Shown piece by piece: positions 8,193-14,027 of a stretch of DNA of 14,200 nucleotides (positions are counted from its first letter, which is position 1; each line of letters starts with the position of its first letter). The notes beneath the pieces are model-generated. The model saw only the letters and a program-made list of their open reading frames with translations, was not told the DNA's origin and searched no databases. The position numbers and the translations under genes are program-made. The DNA comes from Fluviibacter sp039805725 (GTDB lineage: Bacteria > Pseudomonadota > Gammaproteobacteria > Burkholderiales > Rhodocyclaceae), in NCBI GenBank assembly GCA_039805725.1, contig JBDLTT010000044.1, forward strand, positions 1-14,200, in the 5' to 3' direction.

Positions 8193-9545
8193 ATGGCGAG
8201 CATGTCCGACCACGCACCACACCCCAGCCCACCACAGCCGGTTGATCTGATCCTGCGCCCGCGCTGGATCATCCCTGTCGAACCCGCCAATCTGGTTCTG
8301 GAGAATCACGATCTGGTCATCCAGCAGGGGCGTATCGTCGCCCTGTCGCCCCGCGCAGAAACGGCGCAGCGCTATTTGGCCAACCAGATCGAAGACTTGC
8401 CCGAGCATGTCTTGATGCCCGGGCTGGTCAACGCCCACTGCCACGCCGGTATGGCGCTGATGCGTGGCATCGCCGACGACCAGCCGCTCAAAACCTGGCT
8501 CGAAACCGCCATCTGGCCGCTGGAAAGCCGCTGGGTCGGCACCGAGATGGTGCACGACGGCACCCTGCTGGCCTGCGCCGAGATGCTGCAAGCGGGCATC
8601 ACCACCTTCAATGATATGTATTTCTTCCCGGAGGCCGCCTTTGAGGCGATCGATCAGGCCGGCATTCGCGCCAGCCTGGGGATTCTGGCTTTTGATGTGG
8701 CCAGTGCTTACGGCCACGATGCCGACGATTACCTCAATAAGGGGCTGGCGGTGCGCGACACCCTGCGCGACCACCCCCGCCTGTCGTTCATGCTGGCGCC
8801 GCACGCACCCTATACCGTGTCGGACGCCACCTTCGAGCGTATTGCCACGCTGGCGGCCCAGACCAACCTGGGTATTCATATTCATCTGCACGAGACCCAG
8901 CACGAGGTCGACCAGAGCCTGAGCCAATATGGCGAACGGCCGATCGCCCGCCTGGCGCGGCTGGGCATTCTGGGGCCGCAAACGCTGGCCGTACATGCGG
9001 TCGCGCTCGACGATGCGGACATCGACACCTTGGCGCGCTATAACGTGCATGTGGCTCATTGCCCCACCGCGAACCTCAAGCTGGCCTCCGGTATCGCCCG
9101 CACGCCAGAAATGGCACGGGCGGCCATTAATATCAGCTTAGGCACCGATGGCGCCGCCGGCAACAACCGCCTGGATCTATTGAGCGAAGCCCGTTTGGCC
9201 GGCCTGCTGGCCAAAGGCACGCATCAAGACGCCAGCCTGTTCCCCGCATACAGTCTCATAGCGATGGCAACGCTGGGCGGTGCCCGTGCACTTGGCCTGG
9301 CCGACCGTATTGGATCGCTCGTTGCAGGCAAGCAGGCCGATCTCTGTGCGATCCGCCTTGATACACCGGCCACCTTACCGGTGTTCGATCCGGCGTCACA
9401 TGTCATTTACGCCGCCGGTCGGGAACACGTGACGGATGTCTGGGTCAACGGCCAAAGTGTTGTAAAAAAGAAACAGCTCACCCAAATTTCGGAGGATGAG
9501 GTTTCTCTTAAGGCCAGATTATGGCAAAATCGCTTCAGAGGTTAG
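8193..9545 (+). CDS. mtaD: 5-methylthioadenosine/S-adenosylhomocysteine deaminase (TRZ/ATZ family amidohydrolase)
   Basis: This metal-dependent amidohydrolase probably deaminates 5'-methylthioadenosine and/or S-adenosylhomocysteine to the inosine forms. From the ATG at 8193 it has 450 residues. Metal and catalytic residues of the family are present: His82 and His84 in NAHCHAGM, His231 with proton-transfer Glu234 in HIHLHET, His268 in LAVHAV, and Asp319 in LGTDGAAGNN. RGIADDQPLKTWLETAIWPLE is also typical. The N-terminus is uncertain: an in-frame TTG at 8178 and a second ATG at 8202 are alternatives, and none has a strong ribosome binding site. The neighbourhood mtaD next to ubiG and gph, divergent from gyrA, matches that of the Pseudomonas methylthioadenosine deaminase. 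UbiG releases S-adenosylhomocysteine, so a clean-up role fits. Chlorohydrolase activity on triazines is a name inherited from relatives and is unlikely. Confidence 0.88.
   Translation: MASMSDHAPHPSPPQPVDLILRPRWIIPVEPANLVLENHDLVIQQGRIVALSPRAETAQRYLANQIEDLPEHVLMPGLVNAHCHAGMALMRGIADDQPLKTWLETAIWPLESRWVGTEMVHDGTLLACAEMLQAGITTFNDMYFFPEAAFEAIDQAGIRASLGILAFDVASAYGHDADDYLNKGLAVRDTLRDHPRLSFMLAPHAPYTVSDATFERIATLAAQTNLGIHIHLHETQHEVDQSLSQYGERPIARLARLGILGPQTLAVHAVALDDADIDTLARYNVHVAHCPTANLKLASGIARTPEMARAAINISLGTDGAAGNNRLDLLSEARLAGLLAKGTHQDASLFPAYSLIAMATLGGARALGLADRIGSLVAGKQADLCAIRLDTPATLPVFDPASHVIYAAGREHVTDVWVNGQSVVKKKQLTQISEDEVSLKARLWQNRFRG
9502..9530 (+). promoter_or_regulatory. Possible ompA promoter (weak match)
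   Basis: Inside the end of mtaD, TTTCTC (9502-9507) and CAAAAT (9525-9530) are 17 bases apart, in the context ATTATGGCAAAAT. The -10 matches four of six consensus positions and the -35 is poor. A transcript starting near 9537 would give ompA a leader of about 70 bases. This is a pattern guess only. Confidence 0.28.
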
Positions 9546-9598
9546 GTGTGCTCACAAGGAGTGCCCGTTCCTGCTGTTATTTATCTACAACACGAATG

Positions 9599-9602
9599 AG
9601 GA
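9599..9602 (+). promoter_or_regulatory. Ribosome binding site that sets the ompA start
   Basis: AGGA lies directly against an ATG at 9603 but six bases before a second in-frame ATG at 9609. Only the second has usable spacing, so 9609 is taken as the start, which also gives a cleaner signal peptide (MRISAKQ). Confidence 0.6.
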
Positions 9603-9608
9603 ATGACC

Positions 9609-10238
9609 ATGCGTATTTCTGCTAAGCAAGCCGTCCTGGCTGCAATCGTTGCCGGCCTGGGCGTGGGTGCTACCGTTGCGCACGCTACTACCCCGGGTAT
9701 CGACCCGAACGGCACCGTTGCCTATCTGGTTGACAAGGATTTTGACGTTGTTAAGAGCGGTACCGGCCTGTGCTGGCAAACCGGCTACTGGACACCGGCC
9801 AATGCTGTTGGCGAGTGTGACGGTACCGTTAAGGGTGCACCCGCTGGCGCCAAGATCACCCTGGCGGCTGACACGCTGTTCGCCTTCAACAAGGCCGACC
9901 TGAAGCCGGAAGGCAAGAAGGCTCTGGACAACGTTGTTGAACAAGCCAAGGCTCTGAAAGTTGAAGTGATCGTTGCCGTTGGTTACACCGACCGTATCGG
10001 TTCGGATGCTTACAACCTGAAGCTGTCGCAACATCGCGCCGCTGCCGTCAAGACCTACCTGGTCTCGAAGGGTATCCCGGCTGACAAGATCTACACCGAA
10101 GGCAAGGGTAAGGCTAACCCGGTCACTGGCAAGACCTGTGACAAGATCGGTGGCCCGCAGAACGGCAGCAACAAGAAGCTGGTCGACTGCCTGCAGCCGG
10201 ACCGTCGTGCAGTTCTCGAAATCATCGGCACCAAGTAA
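9609..10238 (+). CDS. ompA: Short OmpA/RmpM-like outer-membrane-associated, peptidoglycan-binding protein
   Basis: The 209-residue precursor has a signal peptide (positively charged start, hydrophobic stretch, cleavage after AHA at about residue 26). The mature N-terminal part is only about 55 residues and contains GLCWQTGYWTPANAVGECDG with two cysteines (55, 70). It is far too short for the eight-stranded OmpA barrel. The OmpA C-terminal domain follows from about residue 82: LFAFNKADLKPEG, then the peptidoglycan-binding GYTDRIGSDAYNLKLSQHRA, in which Asp128 and Arg143 correspond to the residues that hold diaminopimelate. A second cysteine pair (177, 194) flanks the QPDRRAV end, as in Neisseria RmpM. 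I infer a periplasmic tether between outer-membrane porins and the wall. Codon choice is strongly biased (CTG, GGT, AAG), consistent with high expression. It stands alone between mtaD and a strong terminator. Confidence 0.92.
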   Translation: MRISAKQAVLAAIVAGLGVGATVAHATTPGIDPNGTVAYLVDKDFDVVKSGTGLCWQTGYWTPANAVGECDGTVKGAPAGAKITLAADTLFAFNKADLKPEGKKALDNVVEQAKALKVEVIVAVGYTDRIGSDAYNLKLSQHRAAAVKTYLVSKGIPADKIYTEGKGKANPVTGKTCDKIGGPQNGSNKKLVDCLQPDRRAVLEIIGTK

Positions 10239-10261
10239 TCGCCGGTTTTTCGAAGCACGAG

Positions 10262-10288
10262 AAAAAGCCACCTTCGGGTGGCTTTTTT
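10262..10288 (+). terminator. Rho-independent terminator of ompA
   Basis: An 11-bp perfect stem, AAAAAGCCACC with GGTGGCTTTTT, closes a TTCG tetraloop and ends in a run of six T. It begins 23 bases after the ompA stop. The A-tract on the other side would let it work on the reverse strand too, but no leftward gene ends here. Confidence 0.95.
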
Positions 10289-10303
10289 CATGGCACCGGC
10301 TTT

Positions 10304-10309
10304 TATAAT
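10304..10309 (+). promoter_or_regulatory. Probable -10 element of the ubiG promoter
   Basis: A perfect TATAAT lies between the ompA terminator and ubiG, 32 bases before the ubiG ATG. The -35 region falls in the T-run of the terminator and shows no good TTGACA match, so the promoter would rely on the -10. Since the terminator isolates ubiG from ompA, a promoter is needed here. Confidence 0.5.
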
Positions 10310-10341
10310 TAACGCTCTCCCTGCCACTTGCAAAGACTGTT

Positions 10342-11061
10342 ATGAACGCCCCGTTACAACAAAGCAGCAACGCCGACCCGTCGGAAGTTCAGAAATTCTC
10401 TGATCTTGCCCATCGCTGGTGGGATCCCAACAGCGAATTCAAGCCGCTGCACGACATCAACCCCCTGCGCCTGAACTGGATCGACCGGGCCATTGGTCTG
10501 CACGGCAAAAAAATCATCGACATCGGCTGTGGCGGTGGCATCCTTTCCGAATCCATGGCGGCCAAAGGGGCGCACGTCACCGGCATCGATCTCTCGGATA
10601 AGGCATTGGGCGTCGCCAAGTTGCACCTCTTGGAAAGCGGGCAGAAGGTGGATTATCGCCATATCGCCGCCGAAACCATGGCGACTGAACACCCCGCCAG
10701 CTTTGACGCGGTAACTTGCCTGGAAATGCTGGAACACGTACCGGACCCGGCGCAAACGATTCAAGCCTGCGCCACCCTGGTCAAACCGGGCGGCGATGTC
10801 TTTCTTTCCACGCTCAATCGCAACCCTAAGGCCTATCTTTTTGCCATTATCGGTGCCGAATACATCCTCAACATGCTGCCCAAGGGCACACATGACTATG
10901 CCAAGTTCATCAAACCCGCCGAACTGATCCGTATGGCGCGCGAGGCCGGGCTGGATCTGGTCAGTATGACGGGCATGAGTTACAACCCGCTGACCAGGGT
11001 GTACAGCCTCGGCGACGACACCAGCGTTAACTACCTCGTTCACCTGCGCCGCAGCGCCTGA
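10342..11061 (+). CDS. ubiG: Ubiquinone biosynthesis O-methyltransferase
   Basis: UbiG is the SAM-dependent enzyme that carries out both O-methylations of the ubiquinone head group, at the inner face of the membrane. The 239 residues include the hallmark FSDLAHRWWDPNSEFKPLHD (19-38). The SAM-binding motif I is IIDIGCGGGILSE (58-70), with acidic Asp83 in TGIDLS. CLEMLEHVPDP and KPGGDVFLSTLNRN, typical of the family, follow. Length matches UbiG from other proteobacteria. It overlaps the downstream phosphatase by one base (TGATG), indicating translational coupling. Presence of UbiG implies respiratory ubiquinone synthesis. Confidence 0.96.
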   Translation: MNAPLQQSSNADPSEVQKFSDLAHRWWDPNSEFKPLHDINPLRLNWIDRAIGLHGKKIIDIGCGGGILSESMAAKGAHVTGIDLSDKALGVAKLHLLESGQKVDYRHIAAETMATEHPASFDAVTCLEMLEHVPDPAQTIQACATLVKPGGDVFLSTLNRNPKAYLFAIIGAEYILNMLPKGTHDYAKFIKPAELIRMAREAGLDLVSMTGMSYNPLTRVYSLGDDTSVNYLVHLRRSA

Positions 11062-11726
11062 TGCCTAAAATACAAGCCGTACTGTTCGACCTAGACGGCA
11101 CGGTCGCCGATACCGCCCCGGATCTGGCCGCTGCCGCCAATAGCCTGCGTCTGGCTGACGGCGTACCACCGCTCTCCATCGAGATTCTTCGCCCCCTCGC
11201 CTCACAAGGCGCCCGTGGCCTACTCAAGGAAGCCATCGGCCTCACGCCCAACGACCCAGGCTTTGAACACGCCCGTTTGCGCTTTCTCGCGTACTACGAA
11301 CATCATCTCTGCGTGCATACCCGCCTGTTTCCGGGCATCGAGCCACTCCTGGCCGGTATCGAGCGTCGGGAAACGCCCTGGGGCATCGTGACCAACAAGG
11401 TCGAGTATTACGCCCTGCCCCTGATACAAAAACTGGGGCTTGCCGACCGCTGCGCCATCGTCGTTGGCGGCGACACGACGCCCAACCCCAAACCCGCGCC
11501 GGACCCCCTGCTGTTCGCCGCCAAAGCCATCAATGTGGCGCCCGAGGCTTGCCTGTATGTCGGTGACGATCTACGCGACGTGCAGGCCGCGCACGCTGCC
11601 GGCATGACCAGCGTGGCCGTGCGCTGGGGCTACCTGGGCGATGGCCCGCCCATTGAACGCTGGAACGCGCACCACCTCGTGCGGACGCCCAAAGAGCTCC
11701 ACGAGCTTCTTGAAACCCTGTGCTAG
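11061..11726 (+). CDS. HAD-family phosphatase: Gph-like, possibly MupP (MurNAc-6-phosphate phosphatase)
   Basis: This 221-residue HAD hydrolase has the four catalytic motifs: DLDGT (nucleophile Asp10, acid/base Asp12), VTNK (110-113), Lys144 in NPKPAPDP, and VGDDLRD (167-173). The helical cap lies at about 18-85. It would normally be named phosphoglycolate phosphatase (gph). However, the Pseudomonas protein at the same place, directly after ubiG, is MupP, which removes phosphate from MurNAc-6-phosphate in the anhydro-MurNAc recycling route. From memory, features such as WGIVTNK, PKPAPDPLLFAAK, VGDDLRD and AVRWGYLG resemble MupP. I cannot align them here, so no symbol is given. The start ATG overlaps the ubiG stop by one base, so the two are translated together. 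No terminator separates it from ssrA. Confidence 0.85.
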   Translation: MPKIQAVLFDLDGTVADTAPDLAAAANSLRLADGVPPLSIEILRPLASQGARGLLKEAIGLTPNDPGFEHARLRFLAYYEHHLCVHTRLFPGIEPLLAGIERRETPWGIVTNKVEYYALPLIQKLGLADRCAIVVGGDTTPNPKPAPDPLLFAAKAINVAPEACLYVGDDLRDVQAAHAAGMTSVAVRWGYLGDGPPIERWNAHHLVRTPKELHELLETLC

Positions 11727-11740
11727 ACTCCCCACCTATG

Positions 11741-11749
11741 TGATGTAAA
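11741..11749 (+). promoter_or_regulatory. Possible extended -10 promoter of ssrA
   Basis: TGATGTAAA reads as an extended -10 (TG, one base, then TGTAAA, four of six matches) and ends six bases before the predicted tmRNA 5' end at 11756, the right distance for a start site. No good -35 is seen at 16-18 bases upstream, where the end of the phosphatase gene lies. Confidence 0.35.
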
Positions 11750-11755
11750 ACTCTT

Positions 11756-12119
11756 GGGGCCGACCTGGTTTCGACGGGGGTTACAAAGCAAGACAGGGCA
11801 TGTCGAGGCTCAGCTACCTCGTAAATCCAACTGAAAACAACACAAACGCCAACGACGAGCGCTACGCTCTAGCTGCTTAATTGCAGCTGGCTCCCGAACT
11901 GACTTGCTCATGGGTCAGGTAGCGAAAGCTACACCGGGATCATGAACACGAGATAAGGTTTGACCATGTCACGGGGTCCGACTCGAAAATTCAGTGAATC
12001 GTCTGAAGCGAGCCTGTTCGGCCGGCGCGTCACGACTAAATTCAATTGACCGGACTACACATGTAGAACTGCTTGTCGCGGACTTTCGGACGCGGGTTCG
12101 ATTCCCGCCGGCTCCACCA
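11756..12119 (+). ncRNA. ssrA: Transfer-messenger RNA (tmRNA, SsrA)
   Basis: tmRNA with SmpB rescues stalled ribosomes and adds a degradation tag. The molecule is the standard one-piece form of 364 bases. The 5' end GGGGCCGACCTGGTTTCGACG pairs with the 3' end: GGGGCCG matches CGGCTCC over seven pairs including one G-U, and CCA is encoded. A T-arm with GGTTCGATTCC precedes the 3' end. The mRNA-like part is near 11848, and its stop codon sits in the helix-5 hairpin (AGCTGC 11871-11876, loop TTAATT, GCAGCT 11883-11888). Positions 11900-12060 would hold the pseudoknots, which I did not fold. It starts 29 bases after the phosphatase stop, so some readthrough from ubiG is possible. Confidence 0.97.
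11848..11880 (+). other. tmRNA tag reading frame (ANDERYALAA)
   Basis: Resuming at GCC, the frame encodes ANDERYALAA followed by TAA. With the alanine carried by tmRNA the tag is 11 residues. The LAA end is the signal recognised by ClpXP and related proteases. The Arg at position 5 (Asn in E. coli) is of the kind seen in betaproteobacterial tags such as those of Ralstonia and Bordetella. Confidence 0.93.
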
Positions 12120-12124
12120 ACTCT

Positions 12125-12159
12125 AAAGCCTGGTCAGAAATGACCAGGCTTTTTCTTTT
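12125..12159 (+). terminator. Rho-independent terminator of ssrA
   Basis: A perfect 12-bp stem, AAAGCCTGGTCA with TGACCAGGCTTT, closes a GAAA tetraloop and is followed by a T-rich run. It starts five bases after the tmRNA CCA end. Confidence 0.95.
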
Positions 12160-12239
12160 CTGGAACGCCGGGCCTCTATAGACAACCGCGCCGCTTCGGG
12201 TGCAAGATGGCCTCAGAACAATGACAAGGAGACCACATC

Positions 12240-12611
12240 ATGGACACCGTAAAACGCATCATTGATGAAGCCAAAGGGGCCATCCCCGCGACCTCGCGCA
12301 CCGCGATCGCCATCAAAAACAACTGCAGCCCGGAGTCGATTGCGGCCTTTGCCGTCAGAGACGGCTTACAGTCTCTGGCCGCCTCGTTGTTTTCTGCGCT
12401 GGAGGTGGGCGAAAGCGCTGCAGAAAAACCGCTGGCCTGCGTTCGCACCCGTTTAATCGAGATGTACCAGGATTTACCACCCCATTGTCAGACCGCCAAA
12501 CTCATCGCCTCAGCGGCACGCCTGGAAGAGATTTCAGAAGCAGCCACTCAGGAAGGTCTCACCTCCATTGCAGCCATGCTGGCCGAGGCAGAACAAGAGG
12601 GTGAGCGCTAA
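12240..12611 (+). CDS. Unknown 123-residue protein with two tandem 64-residue-period repeats
   Basis: I do not recognise this protein. It is coding: AAGGAG (12226-12231) stands eight bases before the ATG and the codon use fits its neighbours. It has no signal peptide or membrane segment. It is rich in Ala, Glu and Leu and probably all helical. The two halves align without gaps at a constant offset of 64 residues. ESIAAFAVRDGLQSLAASL (32-50) matches EEISEAATQEGLTSIAAML (96-114), and identical residues at Val4/68, Glu10/74, Pro16/80, Thr21/85, Ala22/86 and Ile25/89 extend the match to the N-terminus. About 18 of 55 positions are identical by hand count. The core per repeat is GL-x-S-[LI]-AA-x-L, ending in GE. 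Three cysteines (29, 67, 83) occur. It has a weak possible -10 (TATAGA, 12177-12182). It faces chrA, with stop codons seven bases apart. Function unknown. Confidence 0.75.
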   Translation: MDTVKRIIDEAKGAIPATSRTAIAIKNNCSPESIAAFAVRDGLQSLAASLFSALEVGESAAEKPLACVRTRLIEMYQDLPPHCQTAKLIASAARLEEISEAATQEGLTSIAAMLAEAEQEGER

Positions 12612-12621
12612 CCGGCGCTCA
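12602..12621. terminator. Hairpin spanning the convergent stop codons
   Basis: TGAGCGC (12602-12608) and GCGCTCA (12615-12621) are exact inverse complements around the six-base loop TAACCG. The loop contains the stop of the 123-residue gene, and the right arm contains the stop of the chrA end. There is no T-run on either side, so it may only be a weak or Rho-assisted bidirectional end. Confidence 0.35.
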
Positions 12622-12954
12622 GCCGCCTAGCAACTTAATCAGCAGCCCAGCCATCGCCGAAGCGCCAATCACGGTCAAAACGTTGGTCTTGTAATTGAAG
12701 AGCGCCACAAAAGCCGCAACGGCGATGACAGCGGCTACGACATCAAAGCCGCCGTCAAAGCCATTGGCCCAGAGCGTGTGATAACCAAAGAACAGGGCTA
12801 GATTCAAAATCACGCCGACGACTGCGGCTGAGATGGCCGTGAGTGGTGCCGTGAACTTCACATTGCCGTGGGTCGCCTCCACGATGGGACCGCCCAGCAG
12901 AATAAACACAAACGAGGGCAAGAAAGTAAACCACGTAACGATCGATGCCGCCAC
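12619..12954 (-). CDS. C-terminal piece of ChrA (possible separate translation from GTG)
   Basis: This 111-residue piece continues chrA in the same frame, starting two codons after the TAA. It carries the family motif TWFTFLPSFVFILLGGPIVE and then about four hydrophobic segments (roughly 4-22, 37-58, 70-87, 92-108), the normal ChrA C-terminus. The restart codon would be GTG at 12952-12954. The stop itself lies in TAAGGCGCCGTG, where AAGG is suitably close to the GTG, so coupled restart is possible. Two-piece chromate transporters are known, but they divide between the two homologous halves, not three quarters of the way along. It ends seven bases from the convergent unknown gene. Confidence 0.55.
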   Translation of the reverse strand: MAASIVTWFTFLPSFVFILLGGPIVEATHGNVKFTAPLTAISAAVVGVILNLALFFGYHTLWANGFDGGFDVVAAVIAVAAFVALFNYKTNVLTVIGASAMAGLLIKLLGG

Positions 12955-12960
12955 GGCGCC

Positions 12961-13974
12961 TTAGAGAAAGGGCGCGCCCTGCCCCAGCACCTCGTTCAGA
13001 TAACCGCCGACAAAACCGACAAAGGCCACCACCATAATCAATGGCCCTGGTGTCGTTTCACCCAGCGCCAGGCCATCAATCATCTGCCCGGCCGAGAGCC
13101 AGCCAAAGTGCTCGACCGCCCCCTGAACCACATAAGGCAGCACCGCGTACGCACCGCCAAAGGTGAGCAACGCCGCCTTGGTAAAAAACAGCCCCATCTG
13201 GGTATAGATGCCTTGCCAGCCGAACACGTTGATCAGCACCAGTATCGGCGCCAACCACAAGCCTAAACCGATCACACCAATCTTGCAGGTATGCGCCCAA
13301 CGAAAGCGGGCATGTGCTGGCGTCGGCGTATCGTCGTCAATGATGGCCGGACCAAAATGCTTTTTGGATGCACCATGCCCACCACCCGACGCAAAACGGG
13401 CTGGCCAATATTGACCGCCGACAACACCGAACAAGGCGGCTGCGAGAATGATGGCCGGGAACGGCACATCGCCCACAAAGAGTGCCAGAAAAGCGGTAAT
13501 CGCCACACCCCACAGCGTGCGGTTGTGCAGCGTTCGCGAGCCGATACGGTGCGCCGCCTGAAACACAATCGCCGTCACCGCTGGCTTCACCCCGTAAAAA
13601 ATGCCGGCCACCACTGCCAAGTGACCAAATGCCAGGTAGATCCACGACAAGGTAATCAGAATCACCAGGGATGGCAACACGAACAGCGTGCCCGCCACCA
13701 CACCGCCCCAGCCCCGATGCAATAACCAACCGATATAAATCGCCAGCTGCTGCGCTTCCGGCCCTGGCAGCACCATGCAGTAATTCAAGGCATGCAAAAA
13801 CCGCCGCTCGGAGATCCAGCGCTTATGCGCCACCAGCTCCTGGTGCATGATCGCAATCTGCCCAGCCGGCCCACCAAAACTAATAAAGCCCAACTTCAAC
13901 CAGAAAAGAAAGGCTTCCCAGAATGAGACTGACCGGGGGGCTGGCAGCGGGTTTTTCTGACTAAGCTCGATCAT
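12961..13974 (-). CDS. chrA: N-terminal three quarters of ChrA chromate transporter
   Basis: ChrA exports chromate across the inner membrane. These 337 residues contain the first homologous half, with FGGPAGQIAIMHQELV (33-48), KRWISERRFLHALNYCMVLPGPEAQQLA (51-78), and several membrane segments. A charged, variable linker follows (about 192-228, with GGGHGASKKHFG and DDDTPTPAHARFR). The second half has TFGGAYAVLPYV (271-282) and GLALGETTPGPLIMVVAFVGFVGG (301-324). It then stops at GAPFL-TAA, where relatives continue with at least three more helices. The ATG at 13972-13974 gives a normal N-terminus but has no clear ribosome binding site. It is divergent from the antitoxin gene across 53 bases, so their control regions overlap. 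Confidence 0.85.
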   Translation of the reverse strand: MIELSQKNPLPAPRSVSFWEAFLFWLKLGFISFGGPAGQIAIMHQELVAHKRWISERRFLHALNYCMVLPGPEAQQLAIYIGWLLHRGWGGVVAGTLFVLPSLVILITLSWIYLAFGHLAVVAGIFYGVKPAVTAIVFQAAHRIGSRTLHNRTLWGVAITAFLALFVGDVPFPAIILAAALFGVVGGQYWPARFASGGGHGASKKHFGPAIIDDDTPTPAHARFRWAHTCKIGVIGLGLWLAPILVLINVFGWQGIYTQMGLFFTKAALLTFGGAYAVLPYVVQGAVEHFGWLSAGQMIDGLALGETTPGPLIMVVAFVGFVGGYLNEVLGQGAPFL

Positions 13975-13976
13975 GC

Positions 13977-14005
13977 TTGACTGTAACTCAAAAGAGATAC
14001 AAAAT
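13977..14005 (+). promoter_or_regulatory. Promoter of the antitoxin gene with an operator-like inverted repeat in its spacer
   Basis: TTGACT (13977-13982) and CAAAAT (14000-14005) are 17 bases apart, a good sigma-70 pattern. Lying across the spacer is the inverted repeat TGTAACTC (13982-13989), AAAA, GAGATACA (13994-14001), matching at seven of eight positions. A protein bound there would block RNA polymerase. DinJ/RelB antitoxins are known to repress their own operons, so this is probably the autoregulatory site. The chrA start lies just beside it, so chrA expression might also be affected. Confidence 0.6.
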
Positions 14006-14027
14006 GAACTTTAAGGAGATTCACATC

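Larger units (their letters stand above)
12619..13974 (-). pseudogene. chrA: chrA chromate transporter locus interrupted by an in-frame TAA
   Basis: Read straight through, the frame encodes a complete long-chain ChrA of about 451 residues. One TAA codon (12961-12963) lies in an otherwise intact frame at position 338. The two pieces are described separately. No chrB regulator is seen next to it. Whether this is a dead gene, a two-piece protein or a sequencing error cannot be settled here. Confidence 0.7.

Noticed and set aside
8124..9059. A 311-residue open frame on the minus strand opposite mtaD
   Set aside because: Antisense to a well-supported amidohydrolase, with a low-complexity Gln/Gly/Val-rich product and no motifs.
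10291..10341. A small RNA gene between the ompA terminator and ubiG
   Set aside because: Only 51 bases with a TATAAT and no second terminator or stable hairpin; it is better explained as the ubiG promoter and leader.
9585..10370. A 261-residue open frame on the minus strand opposite ompA
   Set aside because: Antisense to the strongly codon-biased ompA and running through its terminator hairpin; no domain is seen.
12090..12239. Integration site of a genomic island at the 3' end of ssrA
   Set aside because: The 3' end of tmRNA is a common target for integrases, but no integrase gene and no second copy of the tmRNA end are visible in the window, and a normal terminator follows directly.
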